DNA of 64,000 nt from an uncultured Bacteroidia bacterium (GTDB taxonomy: Bacteria; Bacteroidota; Bacteroidia; J057; CALAJH01). The stretch spans positions 30,326 to 94,325 of the forward strand of contig CALAJH010000016.1 of the NCBI GenBank assembly GCA_937922655.1, in the 5' to 3' direction. Below the pieces are notes generated by a model, which was not told the origin of the DNA, did not search any database, and was given only the letters and a program-made list of their open reading frames with translations. The translations under genes and the position numbers were made by a program. Position 1 is the stretch's first letter, and each line of letters begins with the position of its first letter. This document shows, one piece after another, positions 53,469-61,422 of this stretch.

Positions 53469-53490
53469 GCCCGCGTACAAAGACGCGGGC
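53469..53490 (-). terminator. Hairpin after ccoP
   Basis: GCCCGCG (53469-53475) and CGCGGGC (53484-53490) with an 8-base loop, 29 bases past the end of ccoP. No strong T-run follows, so Rho-type or weak termination is possible. Confidence 0.45.
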
Positions 53491-53519
53491 GCAGGCCAAA
53501 GCGAGGGACGTGTGAAAAA

Positions 53520-54398
53520 TTAATTGACGACCGAAGTCGAATCGCCGGCGGCGCTTGCGGCCTCGACGTACTTTTCGCCTTCGGGGGCTTTGGGATTGGG
53601 CGGGTTGGTGCCGGCCAACGACTTGACGTAGCCCGACACGTCTTGGATTTGCTTGGCGTTGAGCTGGCTTTTCCACGGAATCATGCCTTTGGAAGGCACA
53701 CCGTACTTGATGGTCTTGAATACGTCGTGAAAACTGCCGCCGTGAATCCAGTATTCGTCGGTGAGATTGGGGCCGACTTTACCCTCGCCGGCGTTGCCGT
53801 GGCAGGCGGCGCAGTTGGCGGTATAAATGTCTTTACCGACGCTTAGGTCGGCGTCGGCCATACGGGCCGTCGTTTCGTTGAGCGTTTCGACCTCCTCGCC
53901 CGAGCCTTTACGCAATTCCGCTTGCGCAATCTCCTGTTTGTACTCCTCAATCATCAACGGACGAAGGTCAAAAACGTGATAAACCAACAGATAAACGATG
54001 GAAAAGACAATCGTGCCGTAAAAAATAAAGTTGAAGATGGGGGGCGCGGCGTTGTCCAATTCGATGATGCCGTCGTAGTTGTGGTCGAGGGGCGTGTCGA
54101 TGGCGGCGAGCTTTTTGGCGGGGCGCATGCCGACAAACCGTTCCCAAACGCCGCCGAGCGATACCTCGGGCAGGGACAAATCGATTTGCAGGCCTCGGGC
54201 TTTGAGCAGTTTGAGAATAAGGACGGTCGTTCCGACGAGCGCCGCCGACATCGCCAAAAAGACGACCACCGATGCGACGACGACGGTAACAACCAAAGAG
54301 TTTAACCCGGGCGGAGGGGAAGACTGGGCCATGACCGCCCCAACGCCGCCAAAACTTAGCGTGGCCGTCGCCAATAATTTTTTATGCTTTGCTTTCAT
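53520..54398 (-). CDS. ccoP: cbb3 oxidase cytochrome c subunit CcoP (monoheme)
   Basis: A 292-residue membrane cytochrome c. Order: N-terminal hydrophobic segment, a helix (LNSLVVTVVVASVVVFLAMS), a loop, a second helix (FIFYGTIVFSIVYLLVYHVF), then one periplasmic cytochrome domain with CAACH and a Met ligand region KGMIPWKSQL. Proteobacterial CcoP has two hemes; one is usual in Bacteroidota. It passes electrons to the ccoNO core. The ATG at 54398 overlaps ccoQ by 17 bases; a TTG at 54410 is the alternative. Confidence 0.92.
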   Translation of the reverse strand: MKAKHKKLLATATLSFGGVGAVMAQSSPPPGLNSLVVTVVVASVVVFLAMSAALVGTTVLILKLLKARGLQIDLSLPEVSLGGVWERFVGMRPAKKLAAIDTPLDHNYDGIIELDNAAPPIFNFIFYGTIVFSIVYLLVYHVFDLRPLMIEEYKQEIAQAELRKGSGEEVETLNETTARMADADLSVGKDIYTANCAACHGNAGEGKVGPNLTDEYWIHGGSFHDVFKTIKYGVPSKGMIPWKSQLNAKQIQDVSGYVKSLAGTNPPNPKAPEGEKYVEAASAAGDSTSVVN

Positions 54399-54558
54399 GG
54401 TTCGATTCAAGTAAAGGAATTTGACTCATTTCGGCGACTTCCCGTCGGGAACGCGTTGCCACGCGCAGCGTTACCCAAACGAAAAAGACAATAAAAATTA
54501 CAAAGGAAATCAAGGGATAAATTTCGAGTCCCGTGACGTTTTCCAAAAAGTGTCTCAT
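54382..54558 (-). CDS. ccoQ: CcoQ-like small subunit of cbb3 oxidase
   Basis: A 58-residue single-helix membrane protein: MRHFLENVTGLEIYPLISF, then a helix (VIFIVFFVWVTLRVA) and a basic-acidic tail. Size, helix and position between ccoNO and ccoP fit CcoQ/FixQ, which stabilises the oxidase. The ATG at 54558 is used; longer in-frame extension upstream would run through a strong hairpin and has no signal of coding. Confidence 0.8.
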   Translation of the reverse strand: MRHFLENVTGLEIYPLISFVIFIVFFVWVTLRVATRSRREVAEMSQIPLLESNHESKA

Positions 54559-54608
54559 GGTTGTAAAAAGTAATGGCTTAAAAAATTCGTCGGGGAACGC
54601 GTTGGGGC

Positions 54609-54630
54609 CGGGCGGGCTTTCGCCCGCCCG
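54609..54630 (-). other. Very stable hairpin with GAAA loop between ccoNO and ccoQ
   Basis: A 9-bp perfect G+C-only stem. On the minus (mRNA) strand it reads CGGGCGGGC, GAAA, GCCCGCCCG. GAAA is a GNRA tetraloop. No T-run follows, so it is more likely an RNA processing or stability element than a terminator; it would set the ratio of ccoNO to ccoQP messages. Confidence 0.6.
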
Positions 54631-54697
54631 CCACACGCGCCTTCATCATAGTTTACCGACGATAATCATGGTGGGTTTAGATAGGCGATTGATTCCT

Positions 54698-56893
54698 TTA
54701 ATTTTGTGTTTGTTGGGCAAGTTTGACGTCCGTGCCCAAGCGTTGGAGGTAAGCGATGAGGGCGATGATTTCTTTGTTGGCCGGGGTTTGGATACCGTCT
54801 TTTTGAAGCCGGGCTTGAATTTCAGCCGCTTGTTTGTTGAGGTCTTCGAGGGCGCGGTTTTCGTAACCCTCGGCATAAGGTACGCCCAATTTGCGCATGG
54901 CTTTGATTTTTTCGGCCGTCATCGAAACGTCCAAGTCTTTTTCCAACAGCCACGGATACGGCGGCATTATCGAACCCGGCGACATCGAAACGGGGTTTTC
55001 CATGTGGTTGTAGTGCCAAGAATCGGAGTATTTGCCGCCGACGCGGTGCAAATCCGGCCCCGTGCGCTTCGAACCCCATAAAAACGGGTGGTCGTAGACG
55101 TATTCGCCCGCCTTGGAGTATTCGCCGTAGCGTTCGGTTTCGCTTCTAAACGGACGCACCATTTGCGAATGGCAGGCCAAACATCCCTCGCCGATGTAGA
55201 TGTCCCGGCCTTCGAGTTCCAAAGGCGTGTAAGGTTTGACGGAGGCAATCGTCGGTACGTTGGACTTAATCAAGAACGTCGGCGTTAATTCAATCAAGCC
55301 GCCGATGAGGATGACGACGGTCGTCAGCAGTCCGAAAACGACGGGTTTGCGTTCGAGAACGCGGTGCCACGCGTATTTGCCGTCGTGGTAGGCGTCGGGA
55401 ACGAGTGCGGGGTGGCTGTCGGCTTCGTCGGCGACGAGTTTGCCCGATTTGACGGTCATGTACAGGTTGTAGGCGCCGACGACGAATCCGCTTAGATAGA
55501 TGGCGCCGCCGATAGCCCGAATCGCGTACATCGGTACGACCTGCAAAAGCGTTTGGAGAAAGTTGGGATAACGCAAAACGCCGTCCGCCGTGAACTCTTT
55601 AAGCATCAGGCCTTGCGTAAAGCCGGCAAAATACATCGGCACGGCCCAAAACACTATGCCTAAAACCCCCATCCAAAAGTGCGCATTGGCCAAGCGCGTC
55701 GAATACAACTTCGTACCGAAAATCCGGGGAAACATCCAATAAAATATGCCGAAGGTAAGAAAACCGTTCCAGCCCAAGGCGCCCACATGGACGTGTGCCG
55801 GAATCCAGTCCGTGTAGTGGGCGATGGCGTTGACGTTTTTCAACGAAAGCATCGGGCCTTCGAACGTGGCCATGCCGTAGCACGTTACCCCGACGACGAA
55901 AAACTTCAAGACGGGGTCCTGACGAACACGGTCCCATGCGCCCCGAAGCGTCAAAAGACCGTTTATCATTCCGCCCCACGACGGCGCGATGAGCATCACC
56001 GAAAACACCGTTCCCAACGATTGCGCCCAGTCCGGAAGCGCCGTATACAACAAATGGTGCGGCCCCGCCCAAATGTAGAGGAATATCAACGACCAAAAGT
56101 GGACTATCGACAAACGATACGAGTAAACGGGGCGGTTGGCCGCCTTGACCAAAAAGTAGTACATCAAGCCGAGGTAGGGCGTGGTCAAAAAGAAGGCCAC
56201 GGCGTTGTGGCCGTACCACCATTGCACCAGCGCGTCCTGCACTCCCGAATACACGTAATAGCTTTTCAAAAACGAAATGGGCAGCTCTATCGAATTGACG
56301 ATGTGCAGCACGGCTACGGTCACGAACGTCGCCAAATAAAACCATATGGCCACGTACATGTGGTGCACGCGTCGGCGCAATATCGTGCCTATCATATTGA
56401 CCCCGAAAATCACCCAAACAACGGTGATGGCGATGTCTATCGGCCATTCGAGTTCGGCGTATTCGTGGCTTGTGGTGATGCCCGCCAAAAGCGTTACCGC
56501 CGCCGCGACGATGATGCCCTGCCAAAGGAAAAAGTGAAGTTTGGAAAGCAGGTCGGAAAACATGCGCGTTTTGAGCAGGCGCTGCATCGAGTAGTAAACG
56601 CCCGCAAATATCGCGTTGCCGACGAAGGCGAAAATCACCGCGTTGGTGTGGAGCGGGCGCGTACGGCCAAAGGTCGTAAACTCCGTGCCAAGATTCATCT
56701 CGGGAATGAAAATCTGTAAGGCCACCAACAAGCCCACCAACATCCCGACCAGTCCCCAAAATATGCTTGCCGCCGCAAACCAGTAGACCGTTCGGTTGTC
56801 GTAATTAAAGTTTTCGTAATTCACCCCGGATTTCCCCGGAGCAATGCCCTCGATACGCTGCGTTTGTCGTTCGAGTTGGATTGTATCGTTCAT
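54698..56893 (-). CDS. ccoNO: Fused cbb3 oxidase subunits CcoN-CcoO
   Basis: A 731-residue fusion of the catalytic heme-copper subunit and the monoheme cytochrome c subunit of cbb3 oxidase, which reduces oxygen with high affinity and pumps protons. CcoN part (about 1-480): RTRPLHTNAVIF (low-spin heme His), WWYGHNAVAFFLTTPYLGLMYY, split as WWYGHNAVAFF and LGLMYY (CuB His and the Tyr region), WAGPHHLLYTALP (CuB His pair) and PAHVHVGALGWNG (heme ligands). CcoO part (about 525-731): GEGCLACHSQMVRPF and the Met-bearing PGSIMPPYPWL. The fusion is common in Bacteroidota. It begins 12 bases after ccoS. Confidence 0.95.
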   Translation of the reverse strand: MNDTIQLERQTQRIEGIAPGKSGVNYENFNYDNRTVYWFAAASIFWGLVGMLVGLLVALQIFIPEMNLGTEFTTFGRTRPLHTNAVIFAFVGNAIFAGVYYSMQRLLKTRMFSDLLSKLHFFLWQGIIVAAAVTLLAGITTSHEYAELEWPIDIAITVVWVIFGVNMIGTILRRRVHHMYVAIWFYLATFVTVAVLHIVNSIELPISFLKSYYVYSGVQDALVQWWYGHNAVAFFLTTPYLGLMYYFLVKAANRPVYSYRLSIVHFWSLIFLYIWAGPHHLLYTALPDWAQSLGTVFSVMLIAPSWGGMINGLLTLRGAWDRVRQDPVLKFFVVGVTCYGMATFEGPMLSLKNVNAIAHYTDWIPAHVHVGALGWNGFLTFGIFYWMFPRIFGTKLYSTRLANAHFWMGVLGIVFWAVPMYFAGFTQGLMLKEFTADGVLRYPNFLQTLLQVVPMYAIRAIGGAIYLSGFVVGAYNLYMTVKSGKLVADEADSHPALVPDAYHDGKYAWHRVLERKPVVFGLLTTVVILIGGLIELTPTFLIKSNVPTIASVKPYTPLELEGRDIYIGEGCLACHSQMVRPFRSETERYGEYSKAGEYVYDHPFLWGSKRTGPDLHRVGGKYSDSWHYNHMENPVSMSPGSIMPPYPWLLEKDLDVSMTAEKIKAMRKLGVPYAEGYENRALEDLNKQAAEIQARLQKDGIQTPANKEIIALIAYLQRLGTDVKLAQQTQN

Positions 56894-56905
56894 GGATTCG
56901 GTAAA

Positions 56906-57067
56906 TTATTGTCGTTTATTGTCATGGTCGTTTTCATCGGTTAAGACCCGAAGCGCGGGGGTAACCACGTCGTCGAACTGACGTCCGCGCACCGCCCAAA
57001 AAAAGGCGGTTAAAAAAGCGACGGCCACCGTCAGACTGCATCCCAGCAAAAAGTATATGATCCACAT
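56906..57067 (-). CDS. ccoS: cbb3 oxidase assembly protein CcoS
   Basis: A 53-residue one-helix protein missed by length cut-offs. It reads MWIIYFLLGCSLTVAVAFL, then TAFFWAVRGRQFDD, then an acidic tail. The family pattern (M-x-I-I-x-x-L-x-x-S, W-A-x-x-x-x-Q-F-D-D) is that of CcoS/FixS, needed for cofactor insertion into the oxidase. It is the first gene of the oxidase operon, with the promoter at 57093-57124. CcoG, CcoH and the CcoI copper ATPase are not seen in the window. Confidence 0.88.
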   Translation of the reverse strand: MWIIYFLLGCSLTVAVAFLTAFFWAVRGRQFDDVVTPALRVLTDENDHDNKRQ

Positions 57068-57092
57068 AGAGATTTCGATAAGCTTGACGATG

Positions 57093-57124
57093 CAAAGTTA
57101 GAACGGCGCCCCGTCTTGGGACAA
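57093..57124 (-). promoter_or_regulatory. Promoter of the cco operon
   Basis: On the minus strand: TTG (57122-57124), 21-base spacer, TAACTTTG (57093-57100), 25 bases before ccoS. No FNR-type palindrome was recognised. Confidence 0.6.
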
Positions 57125-57443
57125 TGACGCAAACCGGACTTTTGAATGATTCTCGTCTTGTTTTTATCCCGCCGTCGTCAGTAAAAAAACTGATTTAAAT
57201 CATAAAAATTGACCGGTATGGCGAAACAAGCTTAAATCGTGAGGCCGAAACGAAGCTACGCCGCCGAAAAAACACCGTGGAAAATCAACGTATCCAACAA
57301 GCTCGCCAAACCGGCAAGCGCAACATCGTGACGCAAAGCGTAAACCGTTGGCGTTTTGCCCCGTATTCGCGTCGTTTTTGCAAGCGGTTTGTCGGTTTTG
57401 GGCCCGGCAACGTTTCGTATCAACGTATTAAAAACAAGAAGCC
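57125..57443. other. Region between cco promoter and broken gene
   Basis: About 320 bases without a supported gene. It contains the first copy of a degenerate repeat (57296-57324) whose second copy lies after the broken gene. Confidence 0.4.
57296..57324. repeat. Imperfect direct repeat, copy 1
   Basis: Shares the 14-base core CGCCAAACCGGCAA and flanking AACAAGC with 57931-57960, so the two copies flank the pseudogene at 57444-57918. Confidence 0.4.
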
Positions 57444-57918
57444 GTGAAACGAACGCCGACGTTGACTTTTGCCGTGTTTTTTGCGTGGTCTTGCGCTTGG
57501 GCGTAGGACGAGCCCAACGCACGCAAAAGTAAATACGACGACCCCCGGTTGAACACCCCCGTGCCGTTCACGCTCGGCGACCGCGACCGTTTGCACACCA
57601 TCGAAATCAACCTCGAGGCAACCAACCGCCGCATCGACGACCTTCATCGTTCGCTCGAAGCGACCAACCGGCGAATGCTTTGGATTTTCGGCATTCTCAT
57701 TGCCCTTGGGGGCAGTGTTTTCGCTTATCTAAAACGCCAAATTCGACAAACGCTTCGAGCAGATTGAGCGTCGCTTCGAACCGATGGAAAAGAAATTCGA
57801 CGCTATCGTCGAACGACTCAACCGTATTGAAGTCAAGTTGGAAAGGTTCGTCGTCAAGGTCGGAGAATTGGAAAAGCGGCAGGACAAAATCGAAAGCGAA
57901 CCGTTTTCCCCGCGGTGA
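57444..57918 (+). pseudogene. Broken gene for a small exported, membrane-anchored coiled-coil protein
   Basis: The GTG at 57444 starts a good signal peptide (MKRTPTLTFAVFFAWSCAWA). A TAG at 57504-57506 then falls exactly where Gln usually follows a signal peptidase site (CAG to TAG is one change). The same frame resumes DEPNARKSKYDDPRLNTPV, PFTLGDRDRLHTIEINLEA, and a membrane helix (MLWIFGILIALGGSVFAYL), then stops at 57767. The continuation KFDKRFEQIERRFEPMEKK onward to 57918 is in another frame, so a frameshift lies near 57735-57750. The intact protein would be about 158 residues: signal peptide, short TP-type linker, one helix, cytoplasmic or periplasmic coiled coil. Function unknown. Confidence 0.7.
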
Positions 57919-58246
57919 ATCCTTGAAACGAACAAGCCGCGCCAAACCGGCAACCACGACAACGCCCTTCGAACCATTTAAGAAACAATGGTCGTCCGAT
58001 TGACGAACTGTATTCGCGCCGCCGAAAAATATATTCAAACGTATATTTTTTTTCAAACGAACGTCCGAAAGCATCCACCGTGAAAATACCGCAAACTATC
58101 ACCCCATACAAAGCCGCGACGGCGCCGAAACCCGGCCGTTTTTTACGCTTTTTTGTTCGGCCGCGGATAAAATTGTCGTAAAACCCAAACCAAACACAAC
58201 GACTTCGCGTCGGACAAACTTTACGCCCGTTTTGATTGTTTGTCAA
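57919..58246. other. Region between broken gene and mrp
   Basis: About 330 bases without a gene. It contains the second repeat copy (57931-57960). No promoter for mrp was recognised with confidence. Confidence 0.4.
57931..57960. repeat. Imperfect direct repeat, copy 2
   Basis: Partner of 57296-57324 (shared core CGCCAAACCGGCAA). Located 13 bases after the pseudogene stop. Confidence 0.4.
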
Positions 58247-59308
58247 ATGAATATGAATTCCATCACGCACACGGCGGTATTGGCCGCTTTGAGCCAAGTC
58301 CAAGACCCCGACCTGAAAAAAGATTTGGTCACGCTGAACATGATTCGCAACCTGACGGTGGACGGACGCAAGGTATCGTTCACGTTGGTATTGACAACCC
58401 CCGCCTGTCCGCTCAAAGACGCGATAAAAAACGCTTGCGTTACGGCGATAAAGACGTTGGTGTCGGCGGACGCGGAGGTGGACGTTGTGGTCACGGCCGA
58501 AACGCGCGGTGCAAGCGACGGTCGCTTTACGGGCGTGAAAAACGTCGTCGCCGTCGCATCGGGCAAGGGAGGGGTGGGAAAAAGCACCGTCGCCGCCAAC
58601 CTTGCCGTTGCTTTGGCCCACGCCGGCGCCCAAGTCGGCCTGCTCGACGCCGACCTTTACGGCCCCTCCATGCCCTTGATGTTCAATTTACGGGGCCAAC
58701 AGCCGTTGATACGCTCGGACAACGGCAAAGACCGTATGGTTCCCTTTACCCGTTACGGCGTGCGCGTCATGTCCATTGGTTTTTTGGTGCCCGAAGAACA
58801 GGCCGTGGTTTGGCGCGGCCCCATGATTTCCAAAGCCCTACAACAATTGGCCTTCGACACCGACTGGGGGACGCTCGACTATCTCGTCGTCGATTTGCCG
58901 CCCGGCACGGGGGATATACACATCACTTTGGCCCAACAATTTCAGCCGCGCGGGGTGATTGTCGTTACCACGCCCCAACCCGTGGCCTTGGCCGACGCCC
59001 GAAAAGCCGCCGCCATGTTTCGTATGCCCGGCGTAACCGCGCCGATATTGGGCGTGGTCGAAAACATGGCTTATTTCGTGCCGCCCGATATGCCCGAAAA
59101 AAAATATCATATTTTCGGCGCCGGCGGCGGCAAAGCTTTGGCCGAAGAACTCGGCGTACCGCTTTTGGCTCAAATACCGATGGTCGAAACGGTGCGTACC
59201 GGCGGCGATACGGGCAAACCCGTCGCTTTGGCCGCCAAAAGTCCCGAGGGCGCGGCTTTCGGCGAATTGGCCGGCAACGTCGCACGCGCCCTTGCCGTTT
59301 TGGATTGA
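58247..59308 (+). CDS. mrp: Mrp/ApbC-type iron-sulfur carrier P-loop ATPase
   Basis: A 353-residue cytoplasmic ATPase that binds and delivers Fe-S clusters. An N-terminal MIP18/DUF59 domain (residues 1-90, with QVQDPDLKKDLVTLNMI and TTPACPLKD) precedes the P-loop domain: deviant Walker A SGKGGVGKSTVAANLA, LLDADLYGPSMPLMF, LVVDLPPGTGDIHIT, and VVENMAYFVPPDMPEKKYH. The CxxC found in many homologues is absent from the ENMAYF region, as is usual for Bacteroidota members. The ATG at 58247 is used; the one at 58253 is equally possible. Convergent with mnmG, 16 bases apart. Confidence 0.93.
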   Translation: MNMNSITHTAVLAALSQVQDPDLKKDLVTLNMIRNLTVDGRKVSFTLVLTTPACPLKDAIKNACVTAIKTLVSADAEVDVVVTAETRGASDGRFTGVKNVVAVASGKGGVGKSTVAANLAVALAHAGAQVGLLDADLYGPSMPLMFNLRGQQPLIRSDNGKDRMVPFTRYGVRVMSIGFLVPEEQAVVWRGPMISKALQQLAFDTDWGTLDYLVVDLPPGTGDIHITLAQQFQPRGVIVVTTPQPVALADARKAAAMFRMPGVTAPILGVVENMAYFVPPDMPEKKYHIFGAGGGKALAEELGVPLLAQIPMVETVRTGGDTGKPVALAAKSPEGAAFGELAGNVARALAVLD

Positions 59309-59324
59309 CGGGCGTGGCGGCGGC

Positions 59325-61184
59325 TTAACGCCCAATGTAGACCATCAGTACCGAGATGTCCGCCGGACGAATGCCCGAAATCCGCGCCGCCTGACCAAGG
59401 CTTCGCGGTTTGATTTGCGTCAATTTTTGTTTGGCCTCGTTGGAAAGCGAACCGACGGCGTGGTAGTTGAAGTTTTCGGGTAGGGCGACGTCTTCGAGAC
59501 GTTTGATTTTTGCGGCCATTTCCGCCTCCTTTTCGACGTAGCCCGCGTACTTGACGGCGATTTCGACGGATTCGGCGACGTCTTGCCGGCGGCAATACTC
59601 GTCGAGCGTTGCCGAAAGCGTGCGAAGCTTTTCGAGCGAAACGTTGGGGCGGACCAGCAGACGGTCGGCGCTTGTTTTTTCGCGCACCGGACTTTCGCCC
59701 CATGATTCGAGTAGGGGATTGATTTCTTCGGGGGTGAAAAAAACGGTTTTGAGCCGGTTTTCGAGTCGTTGGCACTCGCGTTTTTTTTCTTCCAACGCTT
59801 GATAGCGTGTTTCGTCGGCCAAACCCAGACGGTAACTCAGTTCGGTCAGGCGCATATCGGCGTTGTCTTGGCGGAGCATGATGCGGTATTCGGCCCGGGA
59901 GGTGAACATGCGATACGGTTCGTCGGTGCTTTTGTGGATGAGGTCGTCGATAAGCACGCCGATGTAGGCTTGGTCGCGCCCGAGAACGAGCGGGGGCCGG
60001 TCTTGGACTTTGAGCGCCGCATTGATTCCGGCAACGATTCCTTGTGCCGCCGCCTCTTCGTAACCCGTCGTGCCGTTGATTTGCCCGGCGAAAAAAAGGT
60101 TTTCCACCCGCCGGGTTTCAAGGCTTAGATGCAATTGGTGGGGGGGAAAATAGTCGTATTCGATGGCGTAACCGGGCCGGAAAAGTTTGGCGTTTTCAAA
60201 GCCTTCGATTTTCCGAAGGGCGCGTTCCTGTACGTCCTCCGGCAACGACGACGAAAAACCGTTGAGGTACACCTCGATGGTGTTTCGACCCTCGGGTTCG
60301 ACGAAAAGCTGATGGCGGTCTTTGTCGGCAAAACGCACGATTTTGTCTTCGATGGACGGGCAATAGCGCGGCCCCGCGCCTTGAATCCGGCCCGAGAACA
60401 TCGGCGAAGCCTCAAAACCTTCCTCCAATATCGCGTGGACGGCGGCGTTGGTGTAAGCGATGTGGCAGGGAATTTGGTGGGTGAGCGGCGGCGTGTCGGT
60501 GAACGAGAATTTGCCCGGCGGCTCCTCGCCCGCTTGCACCTCCAGACGCGAATAGTCAATCGAACGGCCGTCGATGCGCGGCGGCGTGCCCGTTTTCATG
60601 CGTCCCGAAACGAATCCCGCCTCGACCAGTTGTTCGGTTAGGCCGTGGGCGGCTTTTTCGCCCGAGCGTCCGCCCGAAAAGTTTTTTTCCCCCACGTGGA
60701 TTTTTCCGTTGAGAAACGTACCGTTGGTCAATATCACCGTTCGGGCTTCGATTTTCCGGCCCAACCCCGTGTAGACGCCGGTTACCCGCCGTCGTCCCCC
60801 GTCGTTGACGATGCAAAGGCCCGTAACCGTTTCCTGTCGAAAATCGAGTTTGGGCAGGCGTTCGAGCAATAGGCGCCACGTTTCGGCGAAACGCAAACGG
60901 TCGGATTGTGCCCGAGGCGACCACATCGCGGGGCCTTTTTTTCGGTTGAGCATCCGAAATTGAATCATCGTATGGTCGGTAACGATGCCCGAAAGGCCCC
61001 CTAGCGCGTCGATTTCGCGAACGATTTGGCCTTTGGCCACGCCCCCCATGGCGGGATTGCAGGACATTTGGGCCGTGGCCGCCAAATTCATGGTGATAAG
61101 AAGCGTCGAACGACCCATTTGCGCCGCCGCCGCCGCCGCCTCGCATCCCGCGTGGCCCGCGCCCACCACGATAACGTCGTACAT
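59325..61184 (-). CDS. mnmG: tRNA uridine-5-carboxymethylaminomethyl modification enzyme MnmG (GidA)
   Basis: A 619-residue FAD enzyme that, with MnmE, adds the carboxymethylaminomethyl group at wobble U34 of tRNAs. Motifs: VVGAGHAGCEAAAAAAQMG at the N-terminus, MSCNPAMGGVAKGQIVREID, TGTPPRIDGRSIDYS, PRYCPSIEDKIVRF, INGTTGYEEAAAQG, FTSRAEYRIMLRQDNAD, and a C-terminal helical domain for MnmE and tRNA binding ending SLGQAARISGIRPADIS. Full family length. It is transcribed alone; no mnmE in the window. Confidence 0.97.
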   Translation of the reverse strand: MYDVIVVGAGHAGCEAAAAAAQMGRSTLLITMNLAATAQMSCNPAMGGVAKGQIVREIDALGGLSGIVTDHTMIQFRMLNRKKGPAMWSPRAQSDRLRFAETWRLLLERLPKLDFRQETVTGLCIVNDGGRRRVTGVYTGLGRKIEARTVILTNGTFLNGKIHVGEKNFSGGRSGEKAAHGLTEQLVEAGFVSGRMKTGTPPRIDGRSIDYSRLEVQAGEEPPGKFSFTDTPPLTHQIPCHIAYTNAAVHAILEEGFEASPMFSGRIQGAGPRYCPSIEDKIVRFADKDRHQLFVEPEGRNTIEVYLNGFSSSLPEDVQERALRKIEGFENAKLFRPGYAIEYDYFPPHQLHLSLETRRVENLFFAGQINGTTGYEEAAAQGIVAGINAALKVQDRPPLVLGRDQAYIGVLIDDLIHKSTDEPYRMFTSRAEYRIMLRQDNADMRLTELSYRLGLADETRYQALEEKKRECQRLENRLKTVFFTPEEINPLLESWGESPVREKTSADRLLVRPNVSLEKLRTLSATLDEYCRRQDVAESVEIAVKYAGYVEKEAEMAAKIKRLEDVALPENFNYHAVGSLSNEAKQKLTQIKPRSLGQAARISGIRPADISVLMVYIGR

Positions 61185-61422
61185 AAAAATATGGATTTCT
61201 TGGCGTCCGCGTTTTCGATTAGGCGGACGAACACCGTATTTACAATCTTTTTTTACCGTTTTTTAGAGAAAAAAGTTGCAAAAAAACGACGCGCGCCGCA
61301 AAAAAACGAATCGGTCTTTTCGACGCTACCCCACGGACGGCGAAGAAAATGGAAAACCAACGCTTTGAGGCGACAAAGCTTTGTAGGCGAACTTTGACGC
61401 GCCCGTTGCCGATGCGTTTGCC

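Noticed and set aside
54698-56893. ccoNO fusion as an assembly error
   Set aside because: The join is in frame with a sensible linker, and this fusion is well known in Bacteroidota.
57256-57522. An 88-codon minus-strand frame before the broken gene
   Set aside because: Basic, low-complexity product that overlaps the better-supported signal-peptide pseudogene on the other strand.
58247-59308. Missing CxxC in Mrp as a sign of inactivation
   Set aside because: All nucleotide-binding motifs are intact, and homologues in this phylum commonly lack the pair.
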